43,609 nt of DNA from Planctomycetota bacterium (lineage in GTDB: Bacteria > Planctomycetota > Phycisphaerae > Phycisphaerales > SM1A02): contig QWPT01000006.1 of NCBI GenBank assembly GCA_003671075.1, positions 18,347 through 61,955 of the forward strand, read 5' to 3'. Numbering within the stretch: position 1 is the first letter of the stretch; each line of letters begins with the position of its first letter. Below the pieces are notes generated by a model. It searched no databases and was not told the DNA's origin. It saw nothing but the letters and a program-made list of their open reading frames with translations. Of the stretch, positions 8,620 to 16,909 are shown piece by piece. The translations under genes were made by a program, and so were the position numbers.

Positions 8620-9486
8620 ATGACGACCTCTAGCACGACGACCTTCCCGATCCCTCCGCTCTCGATCGGCTCCTTCGAGCTCAAGAGCCGCCTCGTGACC
8701 GGCACTGGCAAGTACCGCGACTACGAAACCATGCAGCGCGCGCTCGATGTGAGCGGTTGCGATGCGGTTACGGTCGCAGTGCGACGCGAGCGCCTGGTCG
8801 ACGCGCAGGGCCGTTCGCTGCTCGATTTTCTCGATCTCGCGCGCTACACCATCCTGCCCAACACGGCTGGTTGCTTTAGCGCCGAAGATGCGATTCGCGT
8901 TGCGCGCCTCGGCCGCGAGATCCTTGACTCGGTCGACAATCCCGGCAAGGGCTGGGTCAAGCTCGAGGTTCTCGGCGACCGCAAGACGCTGCTGCCCGAT
9001 CCGGTCGGCACGCTCGAAGCTTGCCGCGAACTGGTCAAGGACGGCTTCACCGTGCTCTGCTACTCGAGCGACGATCCGATCATGGCGGTGCGCCTGCGCG
9101 ACGCGGGCGCCGCGAGCGTGATGCCCGCGGGTAGCCCCATCGGCTCCGGCCGCGGCATCGCAAATCCCGCGAACATCCAGCTCATTCTCGAGCTCCTCAA
9201 GGACAAGAGCGCGGGCGGCGATCCGTCGTATCCCGTGATCGTCGACGCGGGCGTGGGTACGCCGAGCGATGTCACGCTTGCAATGGAACTCGGCGCCGAC
9301 GGCGTGCTGCTCAACACCGGCATCGCCCACGCGCAAGATCCTGTGCGCATGGCCCACGCGATGAAACTCGCGCTCGAGAGCGGATATCACGGCGCGCGCA
9401 GCGGCCGCATCGGGCGCAAGCTGCACGCAAGCGCGTCGAGTCCGTGGCACGGATCGATTGCGTCGGTCGTGATTCCCGGCGAGTGA
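8620..9486 (+). CDS. thiG: thiazole synthase ThiG
   Basis: This is 288 residues and makes the thiazole phosphate moiety of thiamine from 1-deoxy-D-xylulose 5-phosphate, dehydroglycine and ThiS thiocarboxylate in the cytoplasm. The TIM-barrel signatures are all present: [25 protein letters not shown], the Schiff-base lysine in WVKLEVLGD (Lys114), [39 protein letters not shown] and [14 protein letters not shown]. Length and order match the family, with a slightly long N-terminus of about 12 residues before the first strand. It follows thiS directly. No thiO, thiH or thiE lies in the window, so the rest of the pathway is elsewhere. Confidence 0.97.
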   Translation: MTTSSTTTFPIPPLSIGSFELKSRLVTGTGKYRDYETMQRALDVSGCDAVTVAVRRERLVDAQGRSLLDFLDLARYTILPNTAGCFSAEDAIRVARLGREILDSVDNPGKGWVKLEVLGDRKTLLPDPVGTLEACRELVKDGFTVLCYSSDDPIMAVRLRDAGAASVMPAGSPIGSGRGIANPANIQLILELLKDKSAGGDPSYPVIVDAGVGTPSDVTLAMELGADGVLLNTGIAHAQDPVRMAHAMKLALESGYHGARSGRIGRKLHASASSPWHGSIASVVIPGE

Positions 9487-9521
9487 GCGGCTCGTTGGAC
9501 TTCCGCGTCCTGCACGCCCAA

Positions 9522-9569
9522 GGTCGCGAAGAGCTTCAGCCCCTCAGGGCTGAAGCGACAGTCGCGACC
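9522..9569. other. nested perfect stem-loop between thiG and the phosphomutase gene
   Basis: An outer 8-bp stem (ggtcgcga / tcgcgacc, 9522-9529 and 9562-9569) encloses an inner perfect 10-bp stem (gcttcagccc / gggctgaagc, 9533-9542 and 9547-9556) closed by a ctca tetraloop. There is no T-run on either side. It sits between convergent genes, so it may be a bidirectional, Rho-type or transcript-protecting structure, or a REP-like palindromic element. Confidence 0.7.
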
Positions 9570-9596
9570 GCTCAAAACCACGGCGCGACCGCTGAA

Positions 9597-11009
9597 TCAA
9601 TGCGCCACCCGGTGACCGAGGTACTTCGAGACCTCCGCCATTTTTGCGTCGACGGTCGCCTGGTCGCGCGCCTCGAGATTGAGGCGTAGCAACGGCTCGG
9701 TGTTCGACATGCGGATGTTGCCCCACCAGTCGCCGGCGTCGATCGAAAGGCCGTCGAGTTCGTGCATCTTCGCCTTCGGGTACGCGGCCTTGAGCGCGGC
9801 GAGCGCGCCGAGTTTGTCCTCGTTCTCAAAGTTGATCTCGCCGGACTGCACATAGCGCTTGCAGGGCGCGATGAGCTGCGACAGCGGCTGCTTCGCGCTG
9901 GCAAGCGCGGTGATCACCGCGGCAAATGCGCGCGCGCCCGAGTCGGTGTTCCACATGTCGGCGAAGTAGAAGTGTCCACTGAGCTCGCCGCCGATCACGC
10001 CGTTCGATTCGGCGAGCATCGCCTTCATGAAAACATGGCCGACTCGGCTTTCGACGGGCTTGCCGCCGTGCTCGCGGACGATCTCGGCAACGCTGCGCGA
10101 ACTGCGCAGGTCGTAGATCACCGCCGCGCCCGGCTTCTTCGCGAGCGCGTCCTGCACGAGCCACGCGAGCAGCAGGTCGCAGCCGATCGGCGCGCCCTTC
10201 TCATCGAGCACAATGCAGCGGTCGGCGTCGCCGTCGAAGCAGAAGCCCGCGTCAAACTTTCCCGCCGCCATGACCTTCTGCAGCTCGCGCAGGTTCGACT
10301 CGACGAGCGGGTTGGGCTCATGCACGAACTCGCCCGAGCTGTTGTCGAAGTAGAGCTTCTCAATCACAAGACCCTTCACCCCTGAAGCCCCGATGCTCTC
10401 GAAGACCTTCGGCAGCATCGTGCCAGCCATGCCGTTGGATGCGTCGACCGCGATGCGCAGCTTGCGCTCGCCGGAAATCACGCGCGGATCGATGAACGAC
10501 AGCAGGTGCTCGCGGTACGCGCTCCACAGATCGCGCGTCTCCTCGAGCCCGCCCTTTGACTCGGTCTTCTCGCTCTCGACCAATGCGGCGAGGCGCTGAA
10601 TCTCGCCGAGGCCCGTCGCCTGCCCAACCGGCTTGGCGTGGCGCTTGGAGATCTTGAATCCGTTGTAGTTGGCCGGATTGTGCGAGGCGGTCACCTGCAC
10701 GCCGCCGGCGCAGTCGAGGTGGTTGATGGCGAAATACACGAACGGCGTGTCCACAAGCCCGAGATCGATCACGCCCGCCCCCGCATCGCGCATCCCCTGC
10801 TTCAGCTGGGCCGACAGACTGGGCGAACTCTTGCGCATATCGCGTCCAACGCAAATCGTCCGCGACATTGGGTCGATGAACCCCTCCTCAGCGGCCTGTT
10901 TGAGTAGAAACTGGGCGGTCGCGTAGCCCACTTGCCAAGCGATTCGCTCGTTGAGCGGCTTGGGATAGGTGGCGCGGACGTCGTAGGCCTTGAAGACTTG
11001 GGCGAGCAT
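9597..11009 (-). CDS. phosphomannomutase/phosphoglucomutase
   Basis: This encodes 470 residues from the ATG at 11009, where the family homology begins (FKAYDVRATYP). The open frame extends upstream to 11195 without family similarity. Four-domain alpha-D-phosphohexomutase signatures are clear: the phosphoserine loop TASHNPANYNGFK, the metal-binding loop CFDGDADRC, the sugar-binding GGELSGHFYF and the C-terminal phosphate-binding loop with RMSNTEPLLRLNLEAR. The enzyme interconverts mannose-1-P/mannose-6-P or glucose-1-P/glucose-6-P in the cytoplasm. Glucose-1-P is the substrate for the RfbA encoded further on, so it could feed the rhamnose pathway here. Transcription is divergent from rpsB. Choice between the manB and pgm names is not possible from sequence alone. 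Confidence 0.94.
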   Translation of the reverse strand: MLAQVFKAYDVRATYPKPLNERIAWQVGYATAQFLLKQAAEEGFIDPMSRTICVGRDMRKSSPSLSAQLKQGMRDAGAGVIDLGLVDTPFVYFAINHLDCAGGVQVTASHNPANYNGFKISKRHAKPVGQATGLGEIQRLAALVESEKTESKGGLEETRDLWSAYREHLLSFIDPRVISGERKLRIAVDASNGMAGTMLPKVFESIGASGVKGLVIEKLYFDNSSGEFVHEPNPLVESNLRELQKVMAAGKFDAGFCFDGDADRCIVLDEKGAPIGCDLLLAWLVQDALAKKPGAAVIYDLRSSRSVAEIVREHGGKPVESRVGHVFMKAMLAESNGVIGGELSGHFYFADMWNTDSGARAFAAVITALASAKQPLSQLIAPCKRYVQSGEINFENEDKLGALAALKAAYPKAKMHELDGLSIDAGDWWGNIRMSNTEPLLRLNLEARDQATVDAKMAEVSKYLGHRVAH

Positions 11010-11026
11010 GGGGGAGATGTATATCG

Positions 11027-11209
11027 GACGGCTTGCCGTCGCGGACGGGAGTTGCCCCCGGAGGCAACGAAAACCAACGGACGGAGAAAGCGCCCTGCAA
11101 CGCAAGCCGCTAGTCGTTAGACTCTTCGATCCCCCGAAGGCGATGGTCGCCCGAAGGAACAAACCCGCGCGACAGTGGCAGCGCGGATTCAGCAAGACGG
11201 TTCGCCGTC
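11027..11209. other. hairpin-rich region between the phosphomutase gene and rpsB
   Basis: The 266-bp divergent intergenic region (11010-11275) holds no credible gene but three short stem-loops: gacgg-cttg-ccgtc at 11027-11040, gttgcc-cccgga-ggcaac at 11051-11068, and gacgg-ttcg-ccgtc at 11196-11209. The last lies 66 bp before the rpsB start and could form part of an r-protein leader. I see no convincing -35/-10 pair. Confidence 0.4.
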
Positions 11210-11275
11210 ACCAACAAGCGCCCTAGGACGGGCGGGTCTGCCACACCCGCTGCGTCGGTGTCGCTGGAGTCCATC

Positions 11276-12169
11276 ATGGCTTCTCTCGTTCAGGAACTTA
11301 TCGAAGCGGGTATTCACTTCGGCCAACGCCGCAGCAACTGGAACCCGAAGATGGCGCCGTACATCCACGGCGTCCGCAACCAGATCCACATCCTCGATGT
11401 GCGTGAGTCGATCAAGGGCATGCTTCTCGCCAAGCGCTTCCTCGAGAAGTGCGTCAGCGATGGCAAGGATGTCTGCTTCATCGGCACCAAGCGTCAGGCC
11501 CGCGGCCCCATCGAGCAGTACGCGGCGGAAGCCGGAATGCCGTTCGTCACCGAGCGTTGGCTCGGCGGAACGCTGACCAACTTCCGCACCATCCGCGAGC
11601 GCCTCAAGCGCCTCGAGGAACTCGACCGCCTCGTTGAGAGCGGCGAGATGAAGAACTACTCGAAGAAGATGGAATCGCAGCTGATGCGTGAGCGCAAGAA
11701 GATTCAGCGCAACCTCGGCGGCGTCCGCAACATGACCAAGCTCCCAGGCGCGCTGGTTGTGATCGATACCAACCGAGAGAAGAACGCTCTTCTCGAGGCC
11801 AAGTCGCTCGGTATTCCGACCGTCTGCCTCGTCGACACCGACGGCGACCCTGATCTCGTCAACATTCCGATCCCGGGCAACGATGACTCGATGCGCACCA
11901 TCGACATCGTGATCCGCGAACTGTGCGAAGCGATCAAGAAGGGCAAGGAAGGTCGTTCGACCTCTGCGGGCGAAAGCCCAATGAACGATGGTCGCGAGCG
12001 TGGCGAAGGCCGCGAGCGTGGTGATCGTGGCGACCGCCGTGACGACAGCCAGCGCCGTCGTTCGAGCCGAAGCACCTTCCGCGCCGACGGGCCATCCTCC
12101 CCAGCCGCCGCCGCCGCAGAAGTTTCCGCAGCAGGATCGCCCGATGCAGGCAGCGCCCCCAGCGCCTAA
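11276..12169 (+). CDS. rpsB: 30S ribosomal protein S2
   Basis: The ATG at 11276 is chosen because GGAG lies 7 nt upstream and the family start MASLVQELIEAGIHFGQRRS follows. The S2 core shows WNPKMAPYIHGVRNQIHILD, FIGTKRQARGPIEQYA, RWLGGTLTNFRTI and PGALVVIDTNREKNALLEA. The protein has 297 residues against about 240 in E. coli; the excess is a C-terminal tail after about residue 225 that is rich in Arg, Gly, Asp and Glu (RERGEGRERGDRGDRRDD), then Ala/Pro/Ser. It binds late in 30S assembly and helps hold S1 and the mRNA platform. It precedes tsf, the common rpsB-tsf operon. Confidence 0.98.
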   Translation: MASLVQELIEAGIHFGQRRSNWNPKMAPYIHGVRNQIHILDVRESIKGMLLAKRFLEKCVSDGKDVCFIGTKRQARGPIEQYAAEAGMPFVTERWLGGTLTNFRTIRERLKRLEELDRLVESGEMKNYSKKMESQLMRERKKIQRNLGGVRNMTKLPGALVVIDTNREKNALLEAKSLGIPTVCLVDTDGDPDLVNIPIPGNDDSMRTIDIVIRELCEAIKKGKEGRSTSAGESPMNDGRERGEGRERGDRGDRRDDSQRRRSSRSTFRADGPSSPAAAAAEVSAAGSPDAGSAPSA

Positions 12170-12223
12170 CGCCCGCGTCGAGCATGTTCACCTCACACAA
12201 CACTGAAACTTGAGCACACTCAT

Positions 12224-13045
12224 ATGACGACTGTAAACATCAGCCCCAAGGACGTGATGAAGCTCCGTGACCGCACCGGTCTGGGCATGGGCGAGTGCAA
12301 GAACGCGCTCGTCGAGGCCAACGGTGACATGGAGGCGGCTGAGAAGATCATCCGCGAGAAGATGAAGGGCAAGATGGACGCGCGCACCGACCGCGCCGCT
12401 GGCGAGGGATGCGTTGTCCTTGCCATGGGCAACGGCAAGGCTGCGATCGTCGAGATCCGCTCGGAGACCGACTTCACCTCGCGCAACGAGGAGTTTCGGG
12501 CAATGGCGAGCGCCGTCGCCGCGCATGCACTCACCCACCCGACCGGTTCGATCACCGCCGACAAGGCGATGAACGACAAGATCGATGTGGTTCGCCTGAA
12601 GTCCGGCGAGAACCTTTCCTTCGCGCGCGGCACCGTGCTCGAAGGTGGCTCGTTCGCGTCGTACCTCCACCACGACTCCAAGCTCGGCGTACTGCTTCAG
12701 TACACCGTTGCCGAGGGCGCGGGAGAGTTGGCGGCCGACATCGGAACCGGTATCTGCCAGCACATCGCAGCGGCGGTTCCGACCCCCGCTGCAATCGATG
12801 CTGACGGACTCGACCCCGCCGTCGTCGCTGCCAAGCGCGCCGAGGCAGTCGCCGAGGCGCAGGCCTCGGGTAAGCCGGCACAGATCGCGGAAAAGATGGC
12901 GGAAGGCAAGATGCGCAAGTACTTCGAAGAAGTCACGCTTCTTGGCCAGCCCTATGTGCGCGACGACAAGATGCAGGTTGGCCAGATCGTGCCCAAGGGC
13001 ATCAAGCTGGTGAAGTTCATCCGCCTGCGGCTTGGTCAGGACTGA
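12224..13045 (+). CDS. tsf: translation elongation factor Ts
   Basis: This is 273 residues. EF-Ts is the guanine-nucleotide exchange factor for EF-Tu in the cytoplasm. The N-terminal UBA-like module reads VMKLRDRTGLGMGECKNALV followed by EANGDMEAA; the core has the conserved TDF element in EIRSETDFTSRNEEF and the coiled-coil-like segment with AQASGKPAQIAEKMAEGKM. The C-terminus has VTLLGQPYVRDDKMQVGQIV. It follows rpsB after 54 bp and is followed by a repeated segment and an intrinsic terminator, so the operon ends here. Confidence 0.98.
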   Translation: MTTVNISPKDVMKLRDRTGLGMGECKNALVEANGDMEAAEKIIREKMKGKMDARTDRAAGEGCVVLAMGNGKAAIVEIRSETDFTSRNEEFRAMASAVAAHALTHPTGSITADKAMNDKIDVVRLKSGENLSFARGTVLEGGSFASYLHHDSKLGVLLQYTVAEGAGELAADIGTGICQHIAAAVPTPAAIDADGLDPAVVAAKRAEAVAEAQASGKPAQIAEKMAEGKMRKYFEEVTLLGQPYVRDDKMQVGQIVPKGIKLVKFIRLRLGQD

Positions 13046-13089
13046 GCCGAACTTCGTTCGCGGACAGGACTGAGCCGAACTTCGTTCGC
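13037..13089. repeat. 25-bp direct duplication spanning the tsf stop
   Basis: Two exact 25-bp copies begin caggactgagccgaacttcg, at 13037-13061 and 13065-13089, with a 28-bp period. The first copy contains the last codons and stop of tsf. Each copy includes a small hairpin, cgaac-ttc-gttcg. Confidence 0.9.
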
Positions 13090-13108
13090 TCAAAATTGTG
13101 TCCCCCCC

Positions 13109-13146
13109 AGCGAGGGAAGCCATACGGCTTCCCTCGCTGTCTTTTT
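13109..13146 (+). terminator. intrinsic terminator of the rpsB-tsf operon
   Basis: A perfect 13-bp stem (agcgagggaagcc / ggcttccctcgct) with an atac tetraloop is followed by gtcttttt. It lies 63 bp after the tsf stop. Confidence 0.93.
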
Positions 13147-13214
13147 CACTGCTCTGCGCGCTCGTTGCAGTCGTTTCAATGAAGCGCGGGTGGCGCGTTT
13201 GCCGAAGAGCCAAC

Positions 13215-14141
13215 ATGCGCGTTAGCGTTCTCATCGTCGGCTACAAAAACCTCGGCCACCTCGAAGCCTGCATCGGCGGCGCGATCGGCTCGATGGCGGG
13301 CATGGACGGCGAGATCCTCTTCATCGACTGCTCCGACGACGGCAGCAGTGCGTTCGTGCGCGCGCGCTTTCCGAGCGTGCGCGTCCTGCCCCAAGCGGGC
13401 AATCTCGGCTTTGGCCGTGGCAACAACCATCTCGCCCGCGCGGCCCTCGGCGACGACCTCATCCTGCTCAATCCCGACACCGTGCCCAAATCCGACGAGA
13501 TCGCGCGACTGCTGCGCTTCGCCGATGCGCATCCTCGCGCGGGCGCGTGCGGCGGGCGTTGCGTGTTTCCATCAGGCGCGCACGATCTCGGATCGCATCA
13601 GCCGATGCTCGATGTCTCGGGCATGGTTCTGGCGGCGGCCGGCCTCGCGCGTCTACGCACGGGCGCGCTTGCGCTCGACGCATGCACGCCACAAAAAGTT
13701 GAGGTGATCTCGGGCGCGTTCATGCTCGTTCGACGCACGCTCTGGGAGCGCCTCGGCGGCTTCGACGAACGCTTCTTCATGTACACCGAGGAAGTCGATC
13801 TCTGCAAGCGCATCGCCAATGCTGGCTATGAACTCTGGGCCGATCCGTCGATCGTGATGATCCATGACGCTGGCAGCGGCGATCCCGACAATCCGCGCAA
13901 ACGCCTGCAGAACCTGCGCGGAAACGCCACCTTCTATCGCAAGCACTATCCGCCCATCGCCGCCTCGATCGGATGCATCGCCATGCTCGCCAACGAAACG
14001 ATTCGCCTGATCTACGCGCGTACGCTGCTGCGCGCGATCAAACCGATGCGCGCCAAGAGCCTCGGCGATCGTTGCGCATACGCGCTGCAACACCGCGCTG
14101 AATGGTGGATGGGCTGGCCGCCGGGCATGAAGTTCGACTGA
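13215..14141 (+). CDS. glycosyltransferase family 2
   Basis: This encodes 308 residues from the ATG at 13215, where the GT-A fold begins (MRVSVLIVGYKNLGHLEACI); upstream in-frame sequence overlaps the tsf terminator. The nucleotide-sugar site shows FIDCSDDGSSAFV, then NLGFGRGNNHLA and ILLNPDTVP, where the NPD replaces DxD. SGAFMLVRRTLWERLGGFDE and FFMYTEEVDLCKRI follow, the typical catalytic region of WbbL-like (rhamnosyl)transferases. The C-terminal 90 residues include a hydrophobic helix suggesting membrane association. It transfers a sugar from a nucleotide donor to a growing lipid-linked glycan or similar acceptor. It converges with the methyltransferase that ends the rhamnose operon, 23 bp away. 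A rhamnosyl donor is plausible from context but not shown. Confidence 0.92.
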   Translation: MRVSVLIVGYKNLGHLEACIGGAIGSMAGMDGEILFIDCSDDGSSAFVRARFPSVRVLPQAGNLGFGRGNNHLARAALGDDLILLNPDTVPKSDEIARLLRFADAHPRAGACGGRCVFPSGAHDLGSHQPMLDVSGMVLAAAGLARLRTGALALDACTPQKVEVISGAFMLVRRTLWERLGGFDERFFMYTEEVDLCKRIANAGYELWADPSIVMIHDAGSGDPDNPRKRLQNLRGNATFYRKHYPPIAASIGCIAMLANETIRLIYARTLLRAIKPMRAKSLGDRCAYALQHRAEWWMGWPPGMKFD

Positions 14142-14164
14142 ACCCAGACAGCATCAGCGCCGCG

Positions 14165-14905
14165 CTAGGCGATGTCGGCGATGAAGAACCGGTGCCACGA
14201 AAGCTCACGCACACGGAAGCTCCGCACCGCATCAAAGCCCGCGCCACGAAGCGCCGCCGTCACCCCCGCCGCGGTGGCGCCGTTCATACCGATTTCCCAA
14301 TAGTGGCCCATAGTGGCCAGACGCTCGGCCTTCCATGCGTCGCTCGGCTCGCGCACTGGAAGCGAGAACGAAACTCCGCGCCGTCCGATCAGCGGGAGCG
14401 AAAGCGCGCAGTCGCAGTAGCGCGTGATATCGGGAAGCGAGAGCACCAGTCGCCAACGCGTCACTCGGCGCAACTCACGCAACGCCGCCGACAGATCGGT
14501 AAGCGGAAGATGCTCGAGCACCTGGCAGCAACTCGCGACATCGAAGGATGCATCGCCTCTTGGAATCGCGCGCACATCACCAATGATGTCGGGCGCAAGT
14601 TCGGGCTGCACATCGAGCGTGATCACTTCGACGCCAATGCTGCGCAGCGAAAAAGCGCTGATCCCAGTACCAACGCCGACCTCGAGCACATTGCGCGGCG
14701 CGAGATCCATGATGCTCGCGAGTTGCGCAGCGATTGAGTAGGTGCGGCCATGGCTCAGGTACTGCGCGTCGTAGTGCGCTGCGCTCGGGACATGTTGGTC
14801 GATCGATGGCAAGTTCTTGCGCCCTTCTCCAGCGTGTTGCCGGACTGCATTGCACTGCTCAGCGCGTTGCGTACTGATGCTCGACCCATTGTCGGTACGA
14901 GCCAT
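14165..14905 (-). CDS. class I SAM-dependent methyltransferase
   Basis: This is 246 residues from the ATG at 14905, which overlaps the end of rfbB by 47 bp. A TTG at 14812 preceded by GGAGAAGGG is a realistic alternative that would remove 31 residues lacking family similarity. The Rossmann-fold motif I is NVLEVGVGTGISAFSL, motif II has VITLDVQPE, and post-motif SFDVASCCQVLEHLPL marks a Methyltransf_11-type domain. The substrate is unknown; position at the end of a rhamnose/EPS operon suggests O-methylation of a sugar in the polymer or of its precursor. No membrane segment is evident, so it should act in the cytoplasm. Confidence 0.87.
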   Translation of the reverse strand: MARTDNGSSISTQRAEQCNAVRQHAGEGRKNLPSIDQHVPSAAHYDAQYLSHGRTYSIAAQLASIMDLAPRNVLEVGVGTGISAFSLRSIGVEVITLDVQPELAPDIIGDVRAIPRGDASFDVASCCQVLEHLPLTDLSAALRELRRVTRWRLVLSLPDITRYCDCALSLPLIGRRGVSFSLPVREPSDAWKAERLATMGHYWEIGMNGATAAGVTAALRGAGFDAVRSFRVRELSWHRFFIADIA

Positions 14906-15995
14906 CCATCACCGCGCGCCACCAACGCTCGTTGGCGAGATACCACGCGATGGTCTTCGCCAGCCCGCTCTCGAAAGTTTCCTGCGGACGGTAGCCCAGC
15001 TCGGTCTGCGCCTTGCGCGGATCAATCGCGTAGCGGCGATCGTGTCCGGGGCGATCCTTCACATAGGTCACCAACGACCAGCACGGATTGCCTATCGCGG
15101 CCGGCGAATTGGGAAATCGCGCGGCAAGCGACGCATCAGCCGCGAATGCCGCGTCGATCGCCGAAGTAATGCGCTGCACAATTTCAATGTTGGGGCGCTC
15201 GTTCTCGCCGCCGATGTTGTAGACCTCGCCGACGCGCCCATCGGTCATCGTCAGCGCGATGGCGCGACAATGATCGTCGACATGCAGCCAATCGCGCACA
15301 TTCATGCCGTCGCCGTAAATGGGCAGCGGCTTTCCGTGCAGGCAATTCATGAGCATGAGCGGAATGAGCTTCTCGGGAAACTGGAACGGCCCGTAGTTGT
15401 TCGAGCAGTTGGTCGTCGTCACTTCGAGATGAAAGGTGTGGTGATAGGCGCGGACAAGATGGTCGCTCGCCGCCTTGCTCGCCGAGTATGGCGAGTTGGG
15501 CTGATACGGATGGTCCTCGGCGAAAGGCGGATCGTTGGGCCCGAGCGAGCCGTAGACCTCGTCAGTCGAGACATGGTGGAACCGATGCGGAATTCCCGAC
15601 CCCGCGAGCCAAACCGTCCTCGCCGCCTTGAGCAACGAATGGGTGCCGTTGATGTTGGTGTCGATGAAGGCGTCGGGGCCGGAGATCGAACGATCGACAT
15701 GGCTCTCGGCGGCGAAATGCACGATGGTTGCGATCGCGTGCTCGCGCAGAATGCGTTCGACGAGCGCGGTGTCGCGGATGTCGCCCTCGACGAACTCAGA
15801 CCGGCTCGGATCAATTCCCGCAAGACTGCTGCGATTGCCCGCATAAGTGAGCGCATCGAGCACGACGATGTGCGCGTGCGGGTCGGTCGCCAGCTGATGG
15901 CGAACAAAATTGGCGCCGATGAAGCCGGCGCCGCCAGTCACCAGAATATTGGTGCGGCGGCTGCTGTTGCTGTCCGACTGATGAATGTTCTTCAT
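14859..15995 (-). CDS. rfbB: dTDP-glucose 4,6-dehydratase
   Basis: This is 378 residues from the ATG at 15995, which overlaps the rfbD stop (ATGA). It converts dTDP-glucose to dTDP-4-keto-6-deoxyglucose, the second step of dTDP-L-rhamnose synthesis. The extended SDR signatures are NILVTGGAGFIGANFVRH for NAD binding, FAAESHVDRSI, HVSTDEVYGSLG and the catalytic YSASKAASDHLV. NCSNNYGPFQFPEKLIPLM and GDGMNVRDWLHVDDHC complete the family pattern. It has a short N-terminal extension of about 15 residues. Gene order in the transcript is rfbA, rfbC, rfbD, rfbB. Confidence 0.97.
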   Translation of the reverse strand: MKNIHQSDSNSSRRTNILVTGGAGFIGANFVRHQLATDPHAHIVVLDALTYAGNRSSLAGIDPSRSEFVEGDIRDTALVERILREHAIATIVHFAAESHVDRSISGPDAFIDTNINGTHSLLKAARTVWLAGSGIPHRFHHVSTDEVYGSLGPNDPPFAEDHPYQPNSPYSASKAASDHLVRAYHHTFHLEVTTTNCSNNYGPFQFPEKLIPLMLMNCLHGKPLPIYGDGMNVRDWLHVDDHCRAIALTMTDGRVGEVYNIGGENERPNIEIVQRITSAIDAAFAADASLAARFPNSPAAIGNPCWSLVTYVKDRPGHDRRYAIDPRKAQTELGYRPQETFESGLAKTIAWYLANERWWRAVMDGSYRQWVEHQYATR

Positions 15996-16909
15996 GATGT
16001 CCCCTTCGTCGTCGATCCGATCGAATGTGCATGACTGAACGAGGCAAATTCGGACAGGGTTTCGCGCAGACCCTCGCGCCAGTGCACGCTGGGCGCGCCC
16101 AGCAAACTCCAAGTCGCGTCCTTTGAAAGCACGCCCATTGTTGGGCGACGGGCTGGCGTCGGATAATCAATGCTGCGGATCGGTGTGACCCGTGCGTGGT
16201 CGGTGCCCAGACCGATGGCCGCCGCCTCCTCGCCAATGGCGACAGCGAAGTCGTACCAGCTCGCTACCCCCGCGTCGGTCCAATGATGAACGCCGCTCGC
16301 GCCCTTGGCCTCGAGCGCCCAAAGCGCGCGCGCCAATCCGGCTGCGGTCGTCGGCGTACCAATCTGGTCGGCAACCACGCGAACCTCGCCGCCGGTTGCA
16401 TTGCGCTCCTGCATGAGCCTAATCATCGTGCGCATAAAGTTTTTGCCGTGCGCACCGTAAAGCCACGCCGTGCGCACCACCAGCGACGATGCCGAACGCA
16501 GTGCGGCAATTTCGCCATCGCGCTTGGTGCGACCGTACACCGACAGCGGATTGCTGACATCGCTTGCGAGGTAGGGACGCGGCGAAAGCCCGTCGAAGAC
16601 ATAGTCGGTGGATACATGAATCAACCGCGCGCCGTGGCCATCGCACGCAGTGCGCAGCAAATCAACTGCGCGATGATTGATGCGCTCCGCCGCCTCGGGT
16701 TCCTTCTCGGCGAGATCAACCGCGGTATAGGCCGCAGCGTTGAAGACGACTTGCGGACGAACACGGGCAAAAGTCGCGTCAATCTGCGCCGAACTGGTGA
16801 TATCCAATTGCCCGATGTCGAGCGCCGTCACATCGACATCCTCGGGCGCCCAGCGACTGAGTTCGATCGCCAGCTGCCCGCCCGCACCGGTGATCAGAAC
16901 GCGCTTCAT
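15992..16909 (-). CDS. rfbD: dTDP-4-dehydrorhamnose reductase
   Basis: This is 305 residues, the final NADPH-dependent step giving dTDP-L-rhamnose. Signatures are VLITGAGGQLAIELSRW, VVFNAAAYTAVDLAEKEPEA, LIHVSTDYVFDG and the active-site Tyr/Lys in LSVYGRTKRDGE. VVRTAWLYGAHGKNFMRTMI and ADQIGTPTTAAGLA follow as usual for the family. The start codon overlaps the rfbC stop by 4 bp and its own stop overlaps rfbB, so the genes are translationally coupled. Confidence 0.96.
   Translation of the reverse strand: MKRVLITGAGGQLAIELSRWAPEDVDVTALDIGQLDITSSAQIDATFARVRPQVVFNAAAYTAVDLAEKEPEAAERINHRAVDLLRTACDGHGARLIHVSTDYVFDGLSPRPYLASDVSNPLSVYGRTKRDGEIAALRSASSLVVRTAWLYGAHGKNFMRTMIRLMQERNATGGEVRVVADQIGTPTTAAGLARALWALEAKGASGVHHWTDAGVASWYDFAVAIGEEAAAIGLGTDHARVTPIRSIDYPTPARRPTMGVLSKDATWSLLGAPSVHWREGLRETLSEFASFSHAHSIGSTTKGTS

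Noticed and set aside
11196-11209. Terminator hairpin before rpsB
   Set aside because: The stem is only 5 bp and is not followed by T residues, so it does not qualify as an intrinsic terminator.
12188-13234. A 348-residue minus-strand open frame opposite tsf
   Set aside because: tsf is unmistakable on the plus strand, and this frame would run through the tsf terminator.
14817-16034. A 405-residue plus-strand open frame opposite rfbB
   Set aside because: rfbB on the minus strand is unambiguous and fits the operon. The plus frame has no family features.
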